DNA of 23,692 nucleotides from Nitrospinota bacterium (GCA_016200365.1 JACQEW010000020.1:1-23692), one strand, 5' to 3'; positions 14,966 through 21,982 are shown, counted from the stretch's first letter. Notes: a model not told the origin generated them from the letters alone. Translations and numbers: made by a program.

Positions 14966-15084
14966 AAACCACAGATAAACCCTGTTAGATAATAGATATT
15001 CAATGGAATTATCCCCATTCAACAGCAAATATCTAACAGGGTAAACACAGCATTGCAAAGCCACGCTGTGTGAATCTGTGGTTT
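14966..15084. repeat. Palindromic repeat with AAACCACAGATA ends, interrupted by the 62-bp MITE
   Basis: The left arm AAACCACAGATAAA and the right arm TGAATCTGTGGTTT are inverted copies. When the inserted 62-bp element and one TAAA are removed, the arm continues as CACAG and pairs with CTGTG near 15066-15070. It fills the spacer between the split-barrel gene and gltX. Confidence 0.7.
14980..15041. mobile_element. 62-bp palindromic MITE, copy 2
   Basis: It is identical to the copy at 13021 except for one base (AATAG instead of AACAG near the left end), with the same 12-bp ends. It is flanked by TAAA direct repeats (14976-14979 and 15042-15045). The restored target is CACAGATAAACACAG, the counterpart of the CGCAGATGAACGCAG target of copy 1. 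Confidence 0.82.
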
Positions 15085-15088
15085 CATG

Positions 15089-15619
15089 CTATTTTTTATC
15101 AACTTGAAATCCCATATACTCCTTTATCTTTCCTGTAAGTGTCGCCTTTTTGCACCATTCAATTAGATTTTCCCTGTCTCCGACATATTGATAGTAAGGA
15201 ACGCCGAAGCCGCAGCTTGTTTTGACCTTCTCAATATGCAGAAGTATTAATTGTCGGGTGTGGGGAGAGACCTTCTCCTCCATTTTCCCCTTGAGTTCTT
15301 TGCCAGCCGGGCTGTCAAGAGATACAACCTCACCATTTCCATAGAGTCGTAAAATCATCGGGTCTTTGTCAAAGCTCACAAACATCATTGTCAGTTTTCC
15401 ATTCTGTCGAATATGGGTTGCAGTTTCATTTCCGCTCCCGGGATAATCGGCATAAACAACGGTTTTGCTGTCCAGCACTTTTAAAGTGTCGTAGCCTTTT
15501 GGAGACAAATTTATATATCCGCTTTCCAATTGATTCGGTGCAGTAGCAACAAAGAAGATTTTTTGAGCCTTGATGAAATTTATGAGTTCCTCGTTTAATT
15601 CTAAATAATCTTTAGCCAT
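15089..15619 (-). CDS. Pyridoxamine 5'-phosphate oxidase-like flavin-binding split-barrel protein
   Basis: 176 residues. The N-terminal half (I-N-F-I-K-A-Q-K-I-F-F-V-A-T-A onward) and the segment T-H-I-R-Q-N-G-K-L-T-M-M-F-V-S-F followed by I-L-R-L-Y-G-N-G-E-V-V are typical of the PNPOx-like FMN-binding split barrel. Members bind FMN, F420 or heme; the actual substrate cannot be read from sequence, and it is not the biosynthetic PdxH. It lies 38 bases downstream of the K+ channel gene on the same strand and 158 bases upstream of gltX. It may share a transcript with trxB and the channel gene. Confidence 0.8.
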   Translation of the reverse strand: MAKDYLELNEELINFIKAQKIFFVATAPNQLESGYINLSPKGYDTLKVLDSKTVVYADYPGSGNETATHIRQNGKLTMMFVSFDKDPMILRLYGNGEVVSLDSPAGKELKGKMEEKVSPHTRQLILLHIEKVKTSCGFGVPYYQYVGDRENLIEWCKKATLTGKIKEYMGFQVDKK

Positions 15620-15657
15620 GATTTTCTAAAAGTCATTTTTTAGTATTGTCTATATTT

Positions 15658-16464
15658 TCAAGATGCAAAAATCTTTTTCAGATTATCTCTTCCATCAGGG
15701 GTTGTCATAAATATCAGGGTATTTTCAGGCTTGACAAGATAATTGTCAGGGGGATTGTAAATCCAGTCGCCCTTTGTCCTGACAGCGAGCAGCAATACAT
15801 TCGGGAGTTTTTTTATATTTAGAGAGGCAATAGTTGTCTCTGTAAATGATTGAGGGGCAGAAACCTCTTCTATTCGTAAATTCTTTTCCTTATCCCTCAG
15901 CATCACATCTAGAAAGGATACGACCATAGGTCTTATCATCTCCGATGCCATCCTCATGCCCCCTATTAATGTGGGAGAAACTACTGAATCTGCGCCCGCC
16001 AATTTCATCTTTTCCATATTCTTAATGTCATGGCATCTGACAACTACCTTGATATTGGGATTGATCTGTTTTGCAGTGAGGCTTATAACAAGATTCTGAT
16101 TGTCATTTCCAGTTACGGCAAAAAGTCCATTTGCATCTTTGATTCCCGCCTTCAACAGACTATCGCCGTCTGTTGCATCGCCTTCAATAAAGATTTCATT
16201 CCGGATTTCTTCCAGAAGCTTATTTATCTTATTTTTGTCTATATCAACTATTACATGGGGTCTTCCAGTCTCGTGAAGCTCTTTTACTATATTTAATCCC
16301 ACCCCTTCAATACCGCATACGATGTAATGCCCCTTTAATCCTTTTACCATCTTTTCCATTTTCATCCTCCTGAATGCCTCGTTTAATTCGCCTTCTACGA
16401 CATAGGCGGTAAAATTTGAGAATATGTATGTCATTATGCCTATACCGAAAAGGGCAATAAACAT
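15658..16464 (-). CDS. TrkA-N/TrkA-C part of a frameshifted K+ channel protein
   Basis: 268 residues. The first ~25 residues form the second pore helix (F-I-A-L-F-G-I-G-I-M-T-Y-I-F), followed by a TrkA-N (RCK) NAD-binding domain (G-H-Y-I-V-C-G-I-E-G-V-G-L-N-I-V, about 44-59) and a TrkA-C domain (about 185-268). The ligand-gated K+ channel pore lies in the overlapping upstream fragment. On its own this fragment lacks the selectivity filter. The continuation upstream of the ATG (P-A-G-R-V-F-T) reads naturally into the pore fragment if one G is restored in CGGCGG. Confidence 0.85.
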   Translation of the reverse strand: MFIALFGIGIMTYIFSNFTAYVVEGELNEAFRRMKMEKMVKGLKGHYIVCGIEGVGLNIVKELHETGRPHVIVDIDKNKINKLLEEIRNEIFIEGDATDGDSLLKAGIKDANGLFAVTGNDNQNLVISLTAKQINPNIKVVVRCHDIKNMEKMKLAGADSVVSPTLIGGMRMASEMIRPMVVSFLDVMLRDKEKNLRIEEVSAPQSFTETTIASLNIKKLPNVLLLAVRTKGDWIYNPPDNYLVKPENTLIFMTTPDGRDNLKKIFAS

Positions 16465-16682
16465 TGTAAAAACCCTTCCGCCGGGACTGGCTGAATATCA
16501 ACAATCTCTCCATATCCAATCGTCGCTACCGTAATAACCGTCATATAAAGACAGTCAATAATGGTATATTTTTCGCCGCCGATAAATTTATATCCTAATG
16601 TCCCTATTAACAATACGGTTACTATCGCCATTCCAGCCAATGCAAATCTTTTATATATCTGTAAATATAGATTATTAACCAT
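16440..16682 (-). CDS. Pore fragment of a frameshifted K+ channel protein
   Basis: 80 residues: a first membrane helix (about 13-31) and a pore loop with the K+ selectivity filter T-I-G-Y-G-E (54-59). The last ~12 residues (E-G-F-L-Q-C-L-L-P-F-S-V) are out of frame: shifting by one base gives G-R-V-F-T-M-F-I-A-L-F, the start of the second helix. Together with the downstream fragment it would form a standard two-helix channel with RCK domain of about 340 residues, regulating K+ flow in response to nucleotide binding. Either a real mutation or a sequencing indel explains the split. It starts 17 bases after the trxB stop. Confidence 0.8.
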   Translation of the reverse strand: MVNNLYLQIYKRFALAGMAIVTVLLIGTLGYKFIGGEKYTIIDCLYMTVITVATIGYGEIVDIQPVPAEGFLQCLLPFSV

Positions 16683-16699
16683 GTAAAATCCCGCTCATA

Positions 16700-17635
16700 T
16701 TATATCGCCCTTTTTGGGTATGCCCTTCCTTCGAGATGGGATATATATTCCTCTGCATACACAGCAGCAATGGCGCCGTCGCCTGCTGCTGTTGCCACCT
16801 GTCTTAACGGCGTATTGCGGCAATCGCCTGCGGCGAAGATTCCTTTTATCGAGGCCTCCATCCTGTCATTTGTGATTATAAATCCACCCTTATCCTTTTC
16901 TGCGGCGATAAACTCCGTATTTGGTATAATGCCTACAAATACGAAAATACCATCTGCCTTGACCTCTCTCTTTTGATGGCTCTGAATATTTTTCATAGAA
17001 ACCTTTTCTACTCCGCTCTCGCCTCCGATAATCTCGTCAACTGCCGAATTCCATAAAAATTCTACTTTTGGATTCGAGAGGAGCTTCTCCTGCATAATTT
17101 TTTCCGCCCTGAGCCTGTCCCTACGATGCACAAGATATATCTTATTTGCAATCTTTGAAAGGTAGTTCGCCTCTTTTACTGCCGTATCTCCGCCTCCAAC
17201 CACAACAATATCCCTGCCATTGTAAAATGGACCATCGCATGTGGCACAGTAGGATACCCCTCTGCCTGTGAATTCATTTTCTCCATTTACTCCAAGCTTT
17301 TTAGGCTGGGCGCCTGATGCAATAATTACTGCCTTTGTCTCAAGATTCTTAGAATCTGTCTTTACAATCTTTGTATCACCATTATCAATAATCTCCTCTA
17401 CTGCACCAAACTCAATTTTTAGACCAAAGTCCTTTGCATGGCTTTCAAACTTGCTCATCAATTCTGAACCGCTTATGCTTCTATATCCCGGATAATTTTC
17501 AATAACATCACTTAGCGCTATCTGCCCGCCTATACCGAGTTTTTCAATGAGGATTACATCTAATTTTGCCCTGAGTGCATAGATTGCAGCAGAAAGCCCC
17601 GCAGGTCCGCCGCCGATAATAATTAAGTCTTGCAT
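16700..17635 (-). CDS. trxB: Thioredoxin reductase
   Basis: 311 residues from the ATG at 17635, which has GGAGGT four bases upstream; a TTG at 17647 would add four residues and is less likely. Two dinucleotide-binding motifs are visible: the FAD site I-I-G-G-G-P-A-G near the N-terminus and V-V-G-G-G-D-T-A around 144-151. The redox pair is C-A-T-C (C130, C133), and the C-terminal FAD motif G-I-F-A-A-G-D-C is present. The enzyme uses NADPH to reduce thioredoxin in the cytoplasm. Nearby msrAB, whose catalytic cycle depends on thiol reductant, is a sensible functional neighbour but lies on a separate transcript. A promoter and hairpin precede the gene. Confidence 0.95.
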   Translation of the reverse strand: MQDLIIIGGGPAGLSAAIYALRAKLDVILIEKLGIGGQIALSDVIENYPGYRSISGSELMSKFESHAKDFGLKIEFGAVEEIIDNGDTKIVKTDSKNLETKAVIIASGAQPKKLGVNGENEFTGRGVSYCATCDGPFYNGRDIVVVGGGDTAVKEANYLSKIANKIYLVHRRDRLRAEKIMQEKLLSNPKVEFLWNSAVDEIIGGESGVEKVSMKNIQSHQKREVKADGIFVFVGIIPNTEFIAAEKDKGGFIITNDRMEASIKGIFAAGDCRNTPLRQVATAAGDGAIAAVYAEEYISHLEGRAYPKRAI

Positions 17636-17648
17636 ATTGACCTCCAAT

Positions 17649-17669
17649 CCCCGATTACGACATTCGGGG
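17649..17669 (-). promoter_or_regulatory. Small hairpin in the trxB leader
   Basis: CCCCGA/TCGGGG form a 6-bp stem with a 9-base loop ending four bases from the GGAGGT ribosome-binding site. It could modulate initiation, but nothing else supports regulation. Confidence 0.3.
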
Positions 17670-17690
17670 ACAAGTTTTGTGTTTGATAGG

Positions 17691-17719
17691 ATTATCTAAT
17701 AGAATTTTTTAAAATTCAA
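17691..17719 (-). promoter_or_regulatory. Candidate trxB promoter
   Basis: On the minus strand, TTGAAT (17719-17714), 17 bases, then GATAAT (17696-17691) gives a good sigma-70 match with a leader of roughly 50 bases to the trxB ATG. Confidence 0.5.
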
Positions 17720-17765
17720 GAGATAATAACCGTATAATGTGGTAAAATAGAAAAAATTTGATTTT

Positions 17766-17792
17766 AACCACAGAGACATGGAGACACAGAGA
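17766..17792. repeat. Short repeat of ACCACAGAGACA type before the methyltransferase
   Basis: AACCACAGAGACATGGAGACACAGAG is built of variants of a short C-A-C-A-G-A-G unit and resembles the arms of the palindrome at 18662-18806. The frame of the following gene is open through it, giving a false N-terminal extension (T-T-E-T-W-R-H-R-E). Confidence 0.45.
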
Positions 17793-17799
17793 AAAAATA

Positions 17800-18648
17800 A
17801 TGGACAAGAAGCAGTTTATTGAAATACAGCGGCAGGATTGGAACAGGGTTGCGCCTGGGTGGGAGAAATGGGACGAAAAACTAAGTCGAAATATGTCCTT
17901 TATCAATCATCGTCTTATTGCAGATGCGCGGCTGCGTCCTGGACATCGTGTTCTGGATTTAGGCTGCGGCACCGGGTATCCTGCAATCCTTGCAGGACAG
18001 GCGGTTAAATCTCATGGGTCGGTGGTAGGTCTTGATCTATCCGAGGAGATGCTGGCGGTTGCACGGCGCAAAGCTAACGCAATGGGTCTTTCAAATGTGG
18101 AGTTTCAAACAAAGGATGTAACAACTCTCCCCTTCGAGACTACATCTTTTAATGCGGTTGTCAGCCGATTCTGCCTTATGTTTCTCCCCGATATACCGCG
18201 CACTGTCAGTGAAATCAACCGTGTATTAAAGCCGGGAGCTTATCTTGCAGCCGCTGTCTGGTCATCGCCTGATAAAAACCCATATATCCGAATACCGATG
18301 GATGTCATCAAAAAGTTTGTAGAGCTTCCTGTGCCTGCCCCTGACCAGCCTGGCATTTTCCGTCTTGCCAGAGAAGGAGACCTTTCAGGAATAGCCGCCA
18401 AATCAGGACTTACGAAGATTGCAGATGAAGATGTAAGAGGAGAGTCTATCTTTGACTCGGCGGATGAATATCTTGAAAGCCTCATGGAGATGGCAGCGCC
18501 CCTTCAACCGCTCTTTGCGAAACTTTCACCAGAGCAAAAGAAAGCTGTAAAAACCGAGATAAAAAACGAAGTAGATAAATACAAAAAGGAAAATGGGATT
18601 GCCCTGCCTATGACCATACGAATTGTGGTCGCACAAAAACCAGATTGA
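17800..18648 (+). CDS. Class I SAM-dependent methyltransferase (UbiE-like)
   Basis: 282 residues from the ATG at 17800. An in-frame ATG at 17758 adds 14 residues encoded by a repeat and is rejected as the start. Motif I V-L-D-L-G-C-G-T-G-Y (about 52-61) binds S-adenosylmethionine, followed by V-V-G-L-D-L-S-E-E-M and the post-motif block with R-V-L-K-P-G-A-Y. This is the Methyltransf_11/UbiE-like fold. The substrate is unknown; the C-terminal ~100 residues are charged and helical and do not identify one. A TATAAT-like box at 17733 may serve as the -10, without a convincing -35. The gene is convergent with msrAB, with a palindromic repeat between. Confidence 0.85.
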   Translation: MDKKQFIEIQRQDWNRVAPGWEKWDEKLSRNMSFINHRLIADARLRPGHRVLDLGCGTGYPAILAGQAVKSHGSVVGLDLSEEMLAVARRKANAMGLSNVEFQTKDVTTLPFETTSFNAVVSRFCLMFLPDIPRTVSEINRVLKPGAYLAAAVWSSPDKNPYIRIPMDVIKKFVELPVPAPDQPGIFRLAREGDLSGIAAKSGLTKIADEDVRGESIFDSADEYLESLMEMAAPLQPLFAKLSPEQKKAVKTEIKNEVDKYKKENGIALPMTIRIVVAQKPD

Positions 18649-18661
18649 GTGAAAAACATGA

Positions 18662-18806
18662 TTTCACCACAAAGACACAAAGGACACAAAAAAAATAAGA
18701 AATGGAGAAAAAATAAAATTTATTTTCTCTCCTTTTTACTGTTTTCCCATTTCTCTTTAATCTTTTCTTTTATTCCCTTTGTGCTCTTTGTGCCTTTGTG
18801 GTGAAA
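18662..18806. repeat. 145-bp palindromic element with CACAAAG-unit arms, overlapping msrAB 3' end
   Basis: The left arm at 18662-18690 (starts TTTCACCACAAAG) and the right arm at 18778-18806 (ends CTTTGTGGTGAAA) match as inverted copies at about 26 of 29 bases. An inner pair GGAGAAAAAATAAA / TTTATTTTCTCTCC is nearly perfect. The msrAB stop codon lies inside the element, so its right arm is coding. The fold could also act as a bidirectional terminator between the two convergent genes. Confidence 0.75.
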
Positions 18807-19929
18807 GTTGTTTTGCTTTTTCAAAGATTGACTTATACCTTCCATACCCCTCTTTTTCTATGTCCTCCTTAGGAATAAATTTAATAGCAGCGGAGTTTAT
18901 ACAATATCTCAGCCCTCCATGTTCGGGACTGTCATTGAACAGATGTCCGAGATGGGAATCAGCCTCTCTGCTCCTAACTTCTGTCCTTACCGTAAAGAAA
19001 CTCCTGTCTTCCCTTTCTACGATATTTTCAGTTTCCAGCGGTTTTGTGAAACTTGGCCAGCCTGTCCCTGAGTCGAATTTATCGAGGGAGCTAAAAAGAG
19101 GCTCACCTGATATAATGTCAACATATATCCCCTCTTTATTATTATCCCAATATTTATTCTGAAACGCCCTTTCAGTGCCGTTCTCCTGCGTAACATGATA
19201 CTGCATAGCCGTTAATCTCTTTTTTAAATCCTCGTCGGAGGGTTTTTTAAAACCACCCTTTTTCCCTCTTTCAAGACCCCGGACATTTTCGATATATTGA
19301 TCGCGTCCGGACATATACCTGTAATATTTATATCTTACAGAATTCTTTTTGTAGTAGTCCTGATGATAATTTTCAGCTTTATAGAACTCAGTAAATTTGC
19401 GGATTTCTGTAACTATCGGCTTATCGTATTTTTTGGACTTTTCCAATTCCCTTTTCGATTCCTCAGATAGTTGTTTCTGCTCATCATTGTGATAAAAAAT
19501 AGCTGAGCGGTATTGAGTCCCTCTGTCTACAAATGAGCCCCCATCATCTGTCGGGTCAATCTGTCTCCAGAACACATCGAGCAGTTCTTTATAAGTTACT
19601 TTGGTGGGGTCATATATTATCTGGACTGCCTCGAGATGACCCGTATTCCCTGATGACACATCTTCGTAAGTTGGATTTGGCTTTTCCCCGCCTGTATAAC
19701 CCGAGACTATCTCTTTAACCCCATCGAGTTTTTCAAAGGGAGGTTCCATACACCAGAAACACCCGCCTGCAAAGGTCGCCTTCTCAAGTCTTCCACTCTG
19801 ATTACTCATAGAAACTCTCCTGTTTTCGTATCTGTCTGTCTCCGAACAGCCTAAGAACACGAAAAAAAACAAAAAAACCAACGGCACTATTTTTTGTAAT
19901 AACTCTCTGTCAGTCAAAATTACTGGCAT
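18757..19929 (-). CDS. msrAB: Fused methionine sulfoxide reductase MsrA-MsrB, probable lipoprotein
   Basis: 390 residues. A hydrophobic N-terminus ends in F-L-G-C (Cys28), a lipobox-like site, so the protein is probably anchored outside the cytoplasm. MsrA follows with G-G-C-F-W-C (C57, C60) and reduces methionine-S-sulfoxide. MsrB (about 240-375) reduces the R form, with D-S-G-T-G-W-P-S-F and the catalytic Cys in L-R-Y-C-I-N-S-A. The zinc CxxC pairs of many MsrB are absent, as in several fused forms. An internal Met41 would give a cytoplasmic form. A GGTGGAG sequence precedes the ATG at 19929. The last ~16 residues (S-P-Q-R-H-K-E-H-K-G...) are encoded by a palindromic repeat and are probably not ancestral. 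Confidence 0.95.
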   Translation of the reverse strand: MPVILTDRELLQKIVPLVFLFFFVFLGCSETDRYENRRVSMSNQSGRLEKATFAGGCFWCMEPPFEKLDGVKEIVSGYTGGEKPNPTYEDVSSGNTGHLEAVQIIYDPTKVTYKELLDVFWRQIDPTDDGGSFVDRGTQYRSAIFYHNDEQKQLSEESKRELEKSKKYDKPIVTEIRKFTEFYKAENYHQDYYKKNSVRYKYYRYMSGRDQYIENVRGLERGKKGGFKKPSDEDLKKRLTAMQYHVTQENGTERAFQNKYWDNNKEGIYVDIISGEPLFSSLDKFDSGTGWPSFTKPLETENIVEREDRSFFTVRTEVRSREADSHLGHLFNDSPEHGGLRYCINSAAIKFIPKEDIEKEGYGRYKSIFEKAKQLSPQRHKEHKGNKRKD

Positions 19930-19961
19930 CCTATCTCCACCTTAATCTTATAAATCATGAT

Positions 19962-20066
19962 TTATTTATCCAGTGGACTCCGCACGCCCAGAATATTCTT
20001 TGTAGCAACATGCGTATAAATCATCGTGGTCTGTTGAAGCAGATATTCTCTAAACTCCTTTAACAT
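19962..20066 (-). pseudogene. Integron integrase C-terminal remnant
   Basis: A 34-codon open stretch, too short for most gene callers, ends with T-T-M-I-Y-T-H-V (containing the catalytic Tyr of tyrosine recombinases) and then G-V-R-S-P-L-D before the stop. This ending is characteristic of integron integrases (IntI). The region upstream (M-L-K-E-F-R-E-Y-L-L-Q-Q) lacks the usual L-L-G-H motif and everything before it, so the gene has been almost wholly deleted. Its orientation, reading away from the attC-bearing genes on its right, is that expected for an integron. It occupies part of the 315-bp gap upstream of msrAB; the rest of the gap shows only the promoter below. Confidence 0.7.
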
Positions 20067-20165
20067 AACAAATTCTTAAATTCTACCGAATCAGCATAAT
20101 ATTTAGAGCATAAGTATTATGCGGAATAATAAACTGTTTTTCAATAAATTTTTGGGCAAATTTTC

Positions 20166-20194
20166 TTGATTTTTTGATGTTCCTATTGTATATT
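20166..20194 (+). promoter_or_regulatory. Candidate promoter driving the cassette genes
   Basis: TTGATT (20166-20171), 17 bases, TATATT (20189-20194) form a sigma-70-like promoter with a leader of about 44 bases to the ATG at 20245. Its place between the integrase remnant and the first cassette gene is where an integron cassette promoter is sometimes found. Confidence 0.45.
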
Positions 20195-20244
20195 TTCACT
20201 GACCATAGAATAAGTATAAAAATGAATGTTATGCTTGAGATCAA

Positions 20245-20661
20245 ATGAAATTATTTGAAATACCAATTTACTATAAATGCAGAGAAAAGGCATTAAGGAC
20301 AAAATATTGGCGCTCTTATGACTACAACGAAGTCGTCGGGTGGCTCGTTCTTGAGCCTCGGCTAAATGCCATTCGTGCAGAGTATTGGTTTGTCATGCAA
20401 CGGCCATGTGAAAATCTTGTACGCAAGCAGTTCGAATGCAGGGGCAAGCTGTTTCAGATAAGGATAAGAGGATTAGAGAATCCACAGATTTGTGATAAAC
20501 TTCATAGGACATTTCTTGACATGCAAACGAATTCTCATTTATCTAAGTATTACTTTGATCTTCAAGCATTTGAGGCAATAGCGCCTTATGTTGACTGGTG
20601 CAGTGCTATAAGATTTTTTAACAACACCCCTGCTCAATCGGGAGTATTGAATGAAAGATGA
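20245..20661 (+). CDS. Uncharacterised 138-residue protein, partner of HNH nuclease
   Basis: I do not recognise the family. The protein is soluble, without signal peptide or membrane helix, rich in aromatic and basic residues (Y-Y-K-C-R-E-K-A, Y-W-R-S-Y-D-Y-N-E-V-V), and has a possible beta-rich first half and a helical second half. Its last 11 bases overlap the start of the HNH nuclease gene, so the two are probably translated together and may function together. A weak GAG lies before the ATG. It is the first gene after the integron-integrase remnant. A DNA- or RNA-binding or modulating partner role is possible but unsupported. Confidence 0.7.
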   Translation: MKLFEIPIYYKCREKALRTKYWRSYDYNEVVGWLVLEPRLNAIRAEYWFVMQRPCENLVRKQFECRGKLFQIRIRGLENPQICDKLHRTFLDMQTNSHLSKYYFDLQAFEAIAPYVDWCSAIRFFNNTPAQSGVLNER

Positions 20662-21379
20662 TTTCAATATCGGGCTAAGCTACAGCCTTACTGAAGAATC
20701 ACAGTCATATGTTTTGGTAGATGATTCTCTTTTGTTGAAGATCATTTCTCCTAATCTGGACATATTCGAAATGTGTAGTGATTTTTCAGGGGAACCGATT
20801 GGTCTTGCTTCATATCTTATTCCGGGGCTGCCAGAACAAAATATACCATTCGCTCTTATTTATGGTGTCCCGAAACCCAAATGGAATGACTTTAAAGAAT
20901 ACATAGAGAAAATCTTAATTACACACAACGGAAAGAAATATGGCCCCTTTTTTTTAAAAGGAAAAGTTAAGGATATACCGAGTAAAGGAAATAAATATCC
21001 AATTCATGAGCTTGTTCCTGTTTTTACGCTTTCCGTCATCAATTATACAGATTGTAAAATACTGAAACCTACGACTCTAATGCAGGAGAAACCAGATATT
21101 GGGATTGAATTCACATGGGAGGATTACAAGGGCGACATAAAAAAGGAAAGGCGCCGCTCACCGATTAGCAAGCAGATGAGATTTGAAATTTACCACAGAG
21201 ATGATTTCCGTTGTTATTACTGCAAAAGACATAAAGACGAACTCCCAAAAGGAGCGCATTTAACCCTTGACCATAAAATACCCTATAGCGACGGTGGTGA
21301 CGATTCATTCGACAATTTAGTGACAGCATGTTCCGAATGTAATAAAGGCAAATCAAATAAAATCGTAAATGGCATATGA
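20651..21379 (+). CDS. HNH endonuclease with unknown N-terminal domain
   Basis: 242 residues. The C-terminal ~75 residues are a classical zinc-bound HNH nuclease: C188-x2-C191, D207-H208, N222, then C227-x2-C230 and N231, with the typical framing H-R-D-D-F-R-C-Y-Y-C and D-N-L-V-T-A-C. All catalytic and zinc residues are present. The first ~165 residues are not recognised and could give target specificity. HNH proteins of this kind cut DNA in defence, mobility or repair; which applies here is unclear. The gene overlaps its upstream partner and its stop lies 9 bases before an attC site, so the pair forms one integron cassette. Confidence 0.85.
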   Translation: MKDDFNIGLSYSLTEESQSYVLVDDSLLLKIISPNLDIFEMCSDFSGEPIGLASYLIPGLPEQNIPFALIYGVPKPKWNDFKEYIEKILITHNGKKYGPFFLKGKVKDIPSKGNKYPIHELVPVFTLSVINYTDCKILKPTTLMQEKPDIGIEFTWEDYKGDIKKERRRSPISKQMRFEIYHRDDFRCYYCKRHKDELPKGAHLTLDHKIPYSDGGDDSFDNLVTACSECNKGKSNKIVNGI

Positions 21380-21387
21380 AAAACTGA

Positions 21388-21478
21388 GCATAACCGTAGC
21401 GTCAACCCGACTGGCAATAAGCGGGGCACGTTTTCAGTCTTGGCTGGTTGCGCCAGCGGGTTACGCATCTCGTTAGCC
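21388..21478 (+). other. attC recombination site of an integron cassette
   Basis: The outer boxes are GCATAAC (21388-21394) and GTTAGCC (21472-21478), close to the RYYYAAC/GTTRRRY consensus. The inner arms GCGTCAACCCGACTGGC and GCCAGCGGGTTACGC pair over 15 positions with two extra unpaired bases, both on the left strand, which is the extrahelical-base hallmark of folded attC. Short unpaired spacers (4 and 5 bases) separate inner and outer boxes, and a 36-base variable loop lies between. Total length 91 bp is normal. It begins 9 bases after the HNH stop, as expected for a cassette. Confidence 0.75.
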
Positions 21479-21514
21479 TATGCAAAAATTCATAAAAATG
21501 GTTAAAAATTAGAT

Positions 21515-21745
21515 ATGCACTTCAAGATAAAAGGGGAAATTCGGGAGATTGAAATTATTGCAACAGGGCATGGAATAAAGAATTTGAATCGCTTAAACAA
21601 GGTGTATGGAAAAGCAAACTGGAGAAAACTAAAAGGCATTTGCAATGTAGAACTGGAAGATGGCGCTGTTTTGAAGGCGGAAGTGCATTGGTATGAAGGG
21701 CATGGCATCGGGAAGAAAGAAATGAAAATCAAAAAGTATTTATGA
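21515..21745 (+). CDS. Small conserved-looking protein of unknown function (76 aa)
   Basis: A compact basic protein with the blocks G-E-I-R-E-I-E-I-I-A-T-G-H-G-I, V-Y-G-K-A-N-W-R-K-L-K-G and H-W-Y-E-G-H-G-I-G-K-K-E. I have seen similar small proteins annotated as hypothetical in many bacteria, but no function is known to me. It has no membrane segment. It is followed after 9 bases by another small gene with a strong ribosome site (GAGGAGG), so they form a unit. It is the first gene after the attC site, that is, in the next cassette. Confidence 0.75.
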   Translation: MHFKIKGEIREIEIIATGHGIKNLNRLNKVYGKANWRKLKGICNVELEDGAVLKAEVHWYEGHGIGKKEMKIKKYL

Positions 21746-21754
21746 GGAGGAACT

Positions 21755-21976
21755 ATGAGAAAGCATTTTATGATATGTGTAGATAATCGTGGCTACGAAT
21801 CGTCGCTGGAGGCAAGAAAACTATATGAGGTATTGACTGACAGGACGGCTGAAAAACATCACCAGATAAGAGTGATTGATGAATCAGGGGAGGATTATTT
21901 ATATCCTGAAAGTTTTTTTGCTCCTGTAAGATTACCTCATGTTACAAAAGAAAAATTAGAACTGGTAACGGCATAA
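21755..21976 (+). CDS. Small conserved-looking protein of unknown function (73 aa)
   Basis: The protein contains C-V-D-N-R-G-Y-E-S-S-L-E-A-R-K-L-Y and I-R-V-I-D-E-S-G-E-D-Y-L-Y-P, the hallmark of a widespread uncharacterised small family (recalled from general knowledge). It is acidic where its upstream neighbour is basic, which would suit a complex, possibly a toxin-antitoxin-like pair, though nothing proves this. GAGGAGG lies 7 bases upstream of the ATG. Its stop codon TAA lies inside GCATAAC, which is identical to the first box of the attC site at 21388. Confidence 0.75.
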   Translation: MRKHFMICVDNRGYESSLEARKLYEVLTDRTAEKHHQIRVIDESGEDYLYPESFFAPVRLPHVTKEKLELVTA

Positions 21977-21982
21977 CATTTC

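Noticed and set aside
17758..17799. Longer N-terminus of the methyltransferase starting at 17758
   Set aside because: The 14 extra residues are encoded by a dispersed CACAGAG-type repeat; the ATG at 17800 gives the normal family start.
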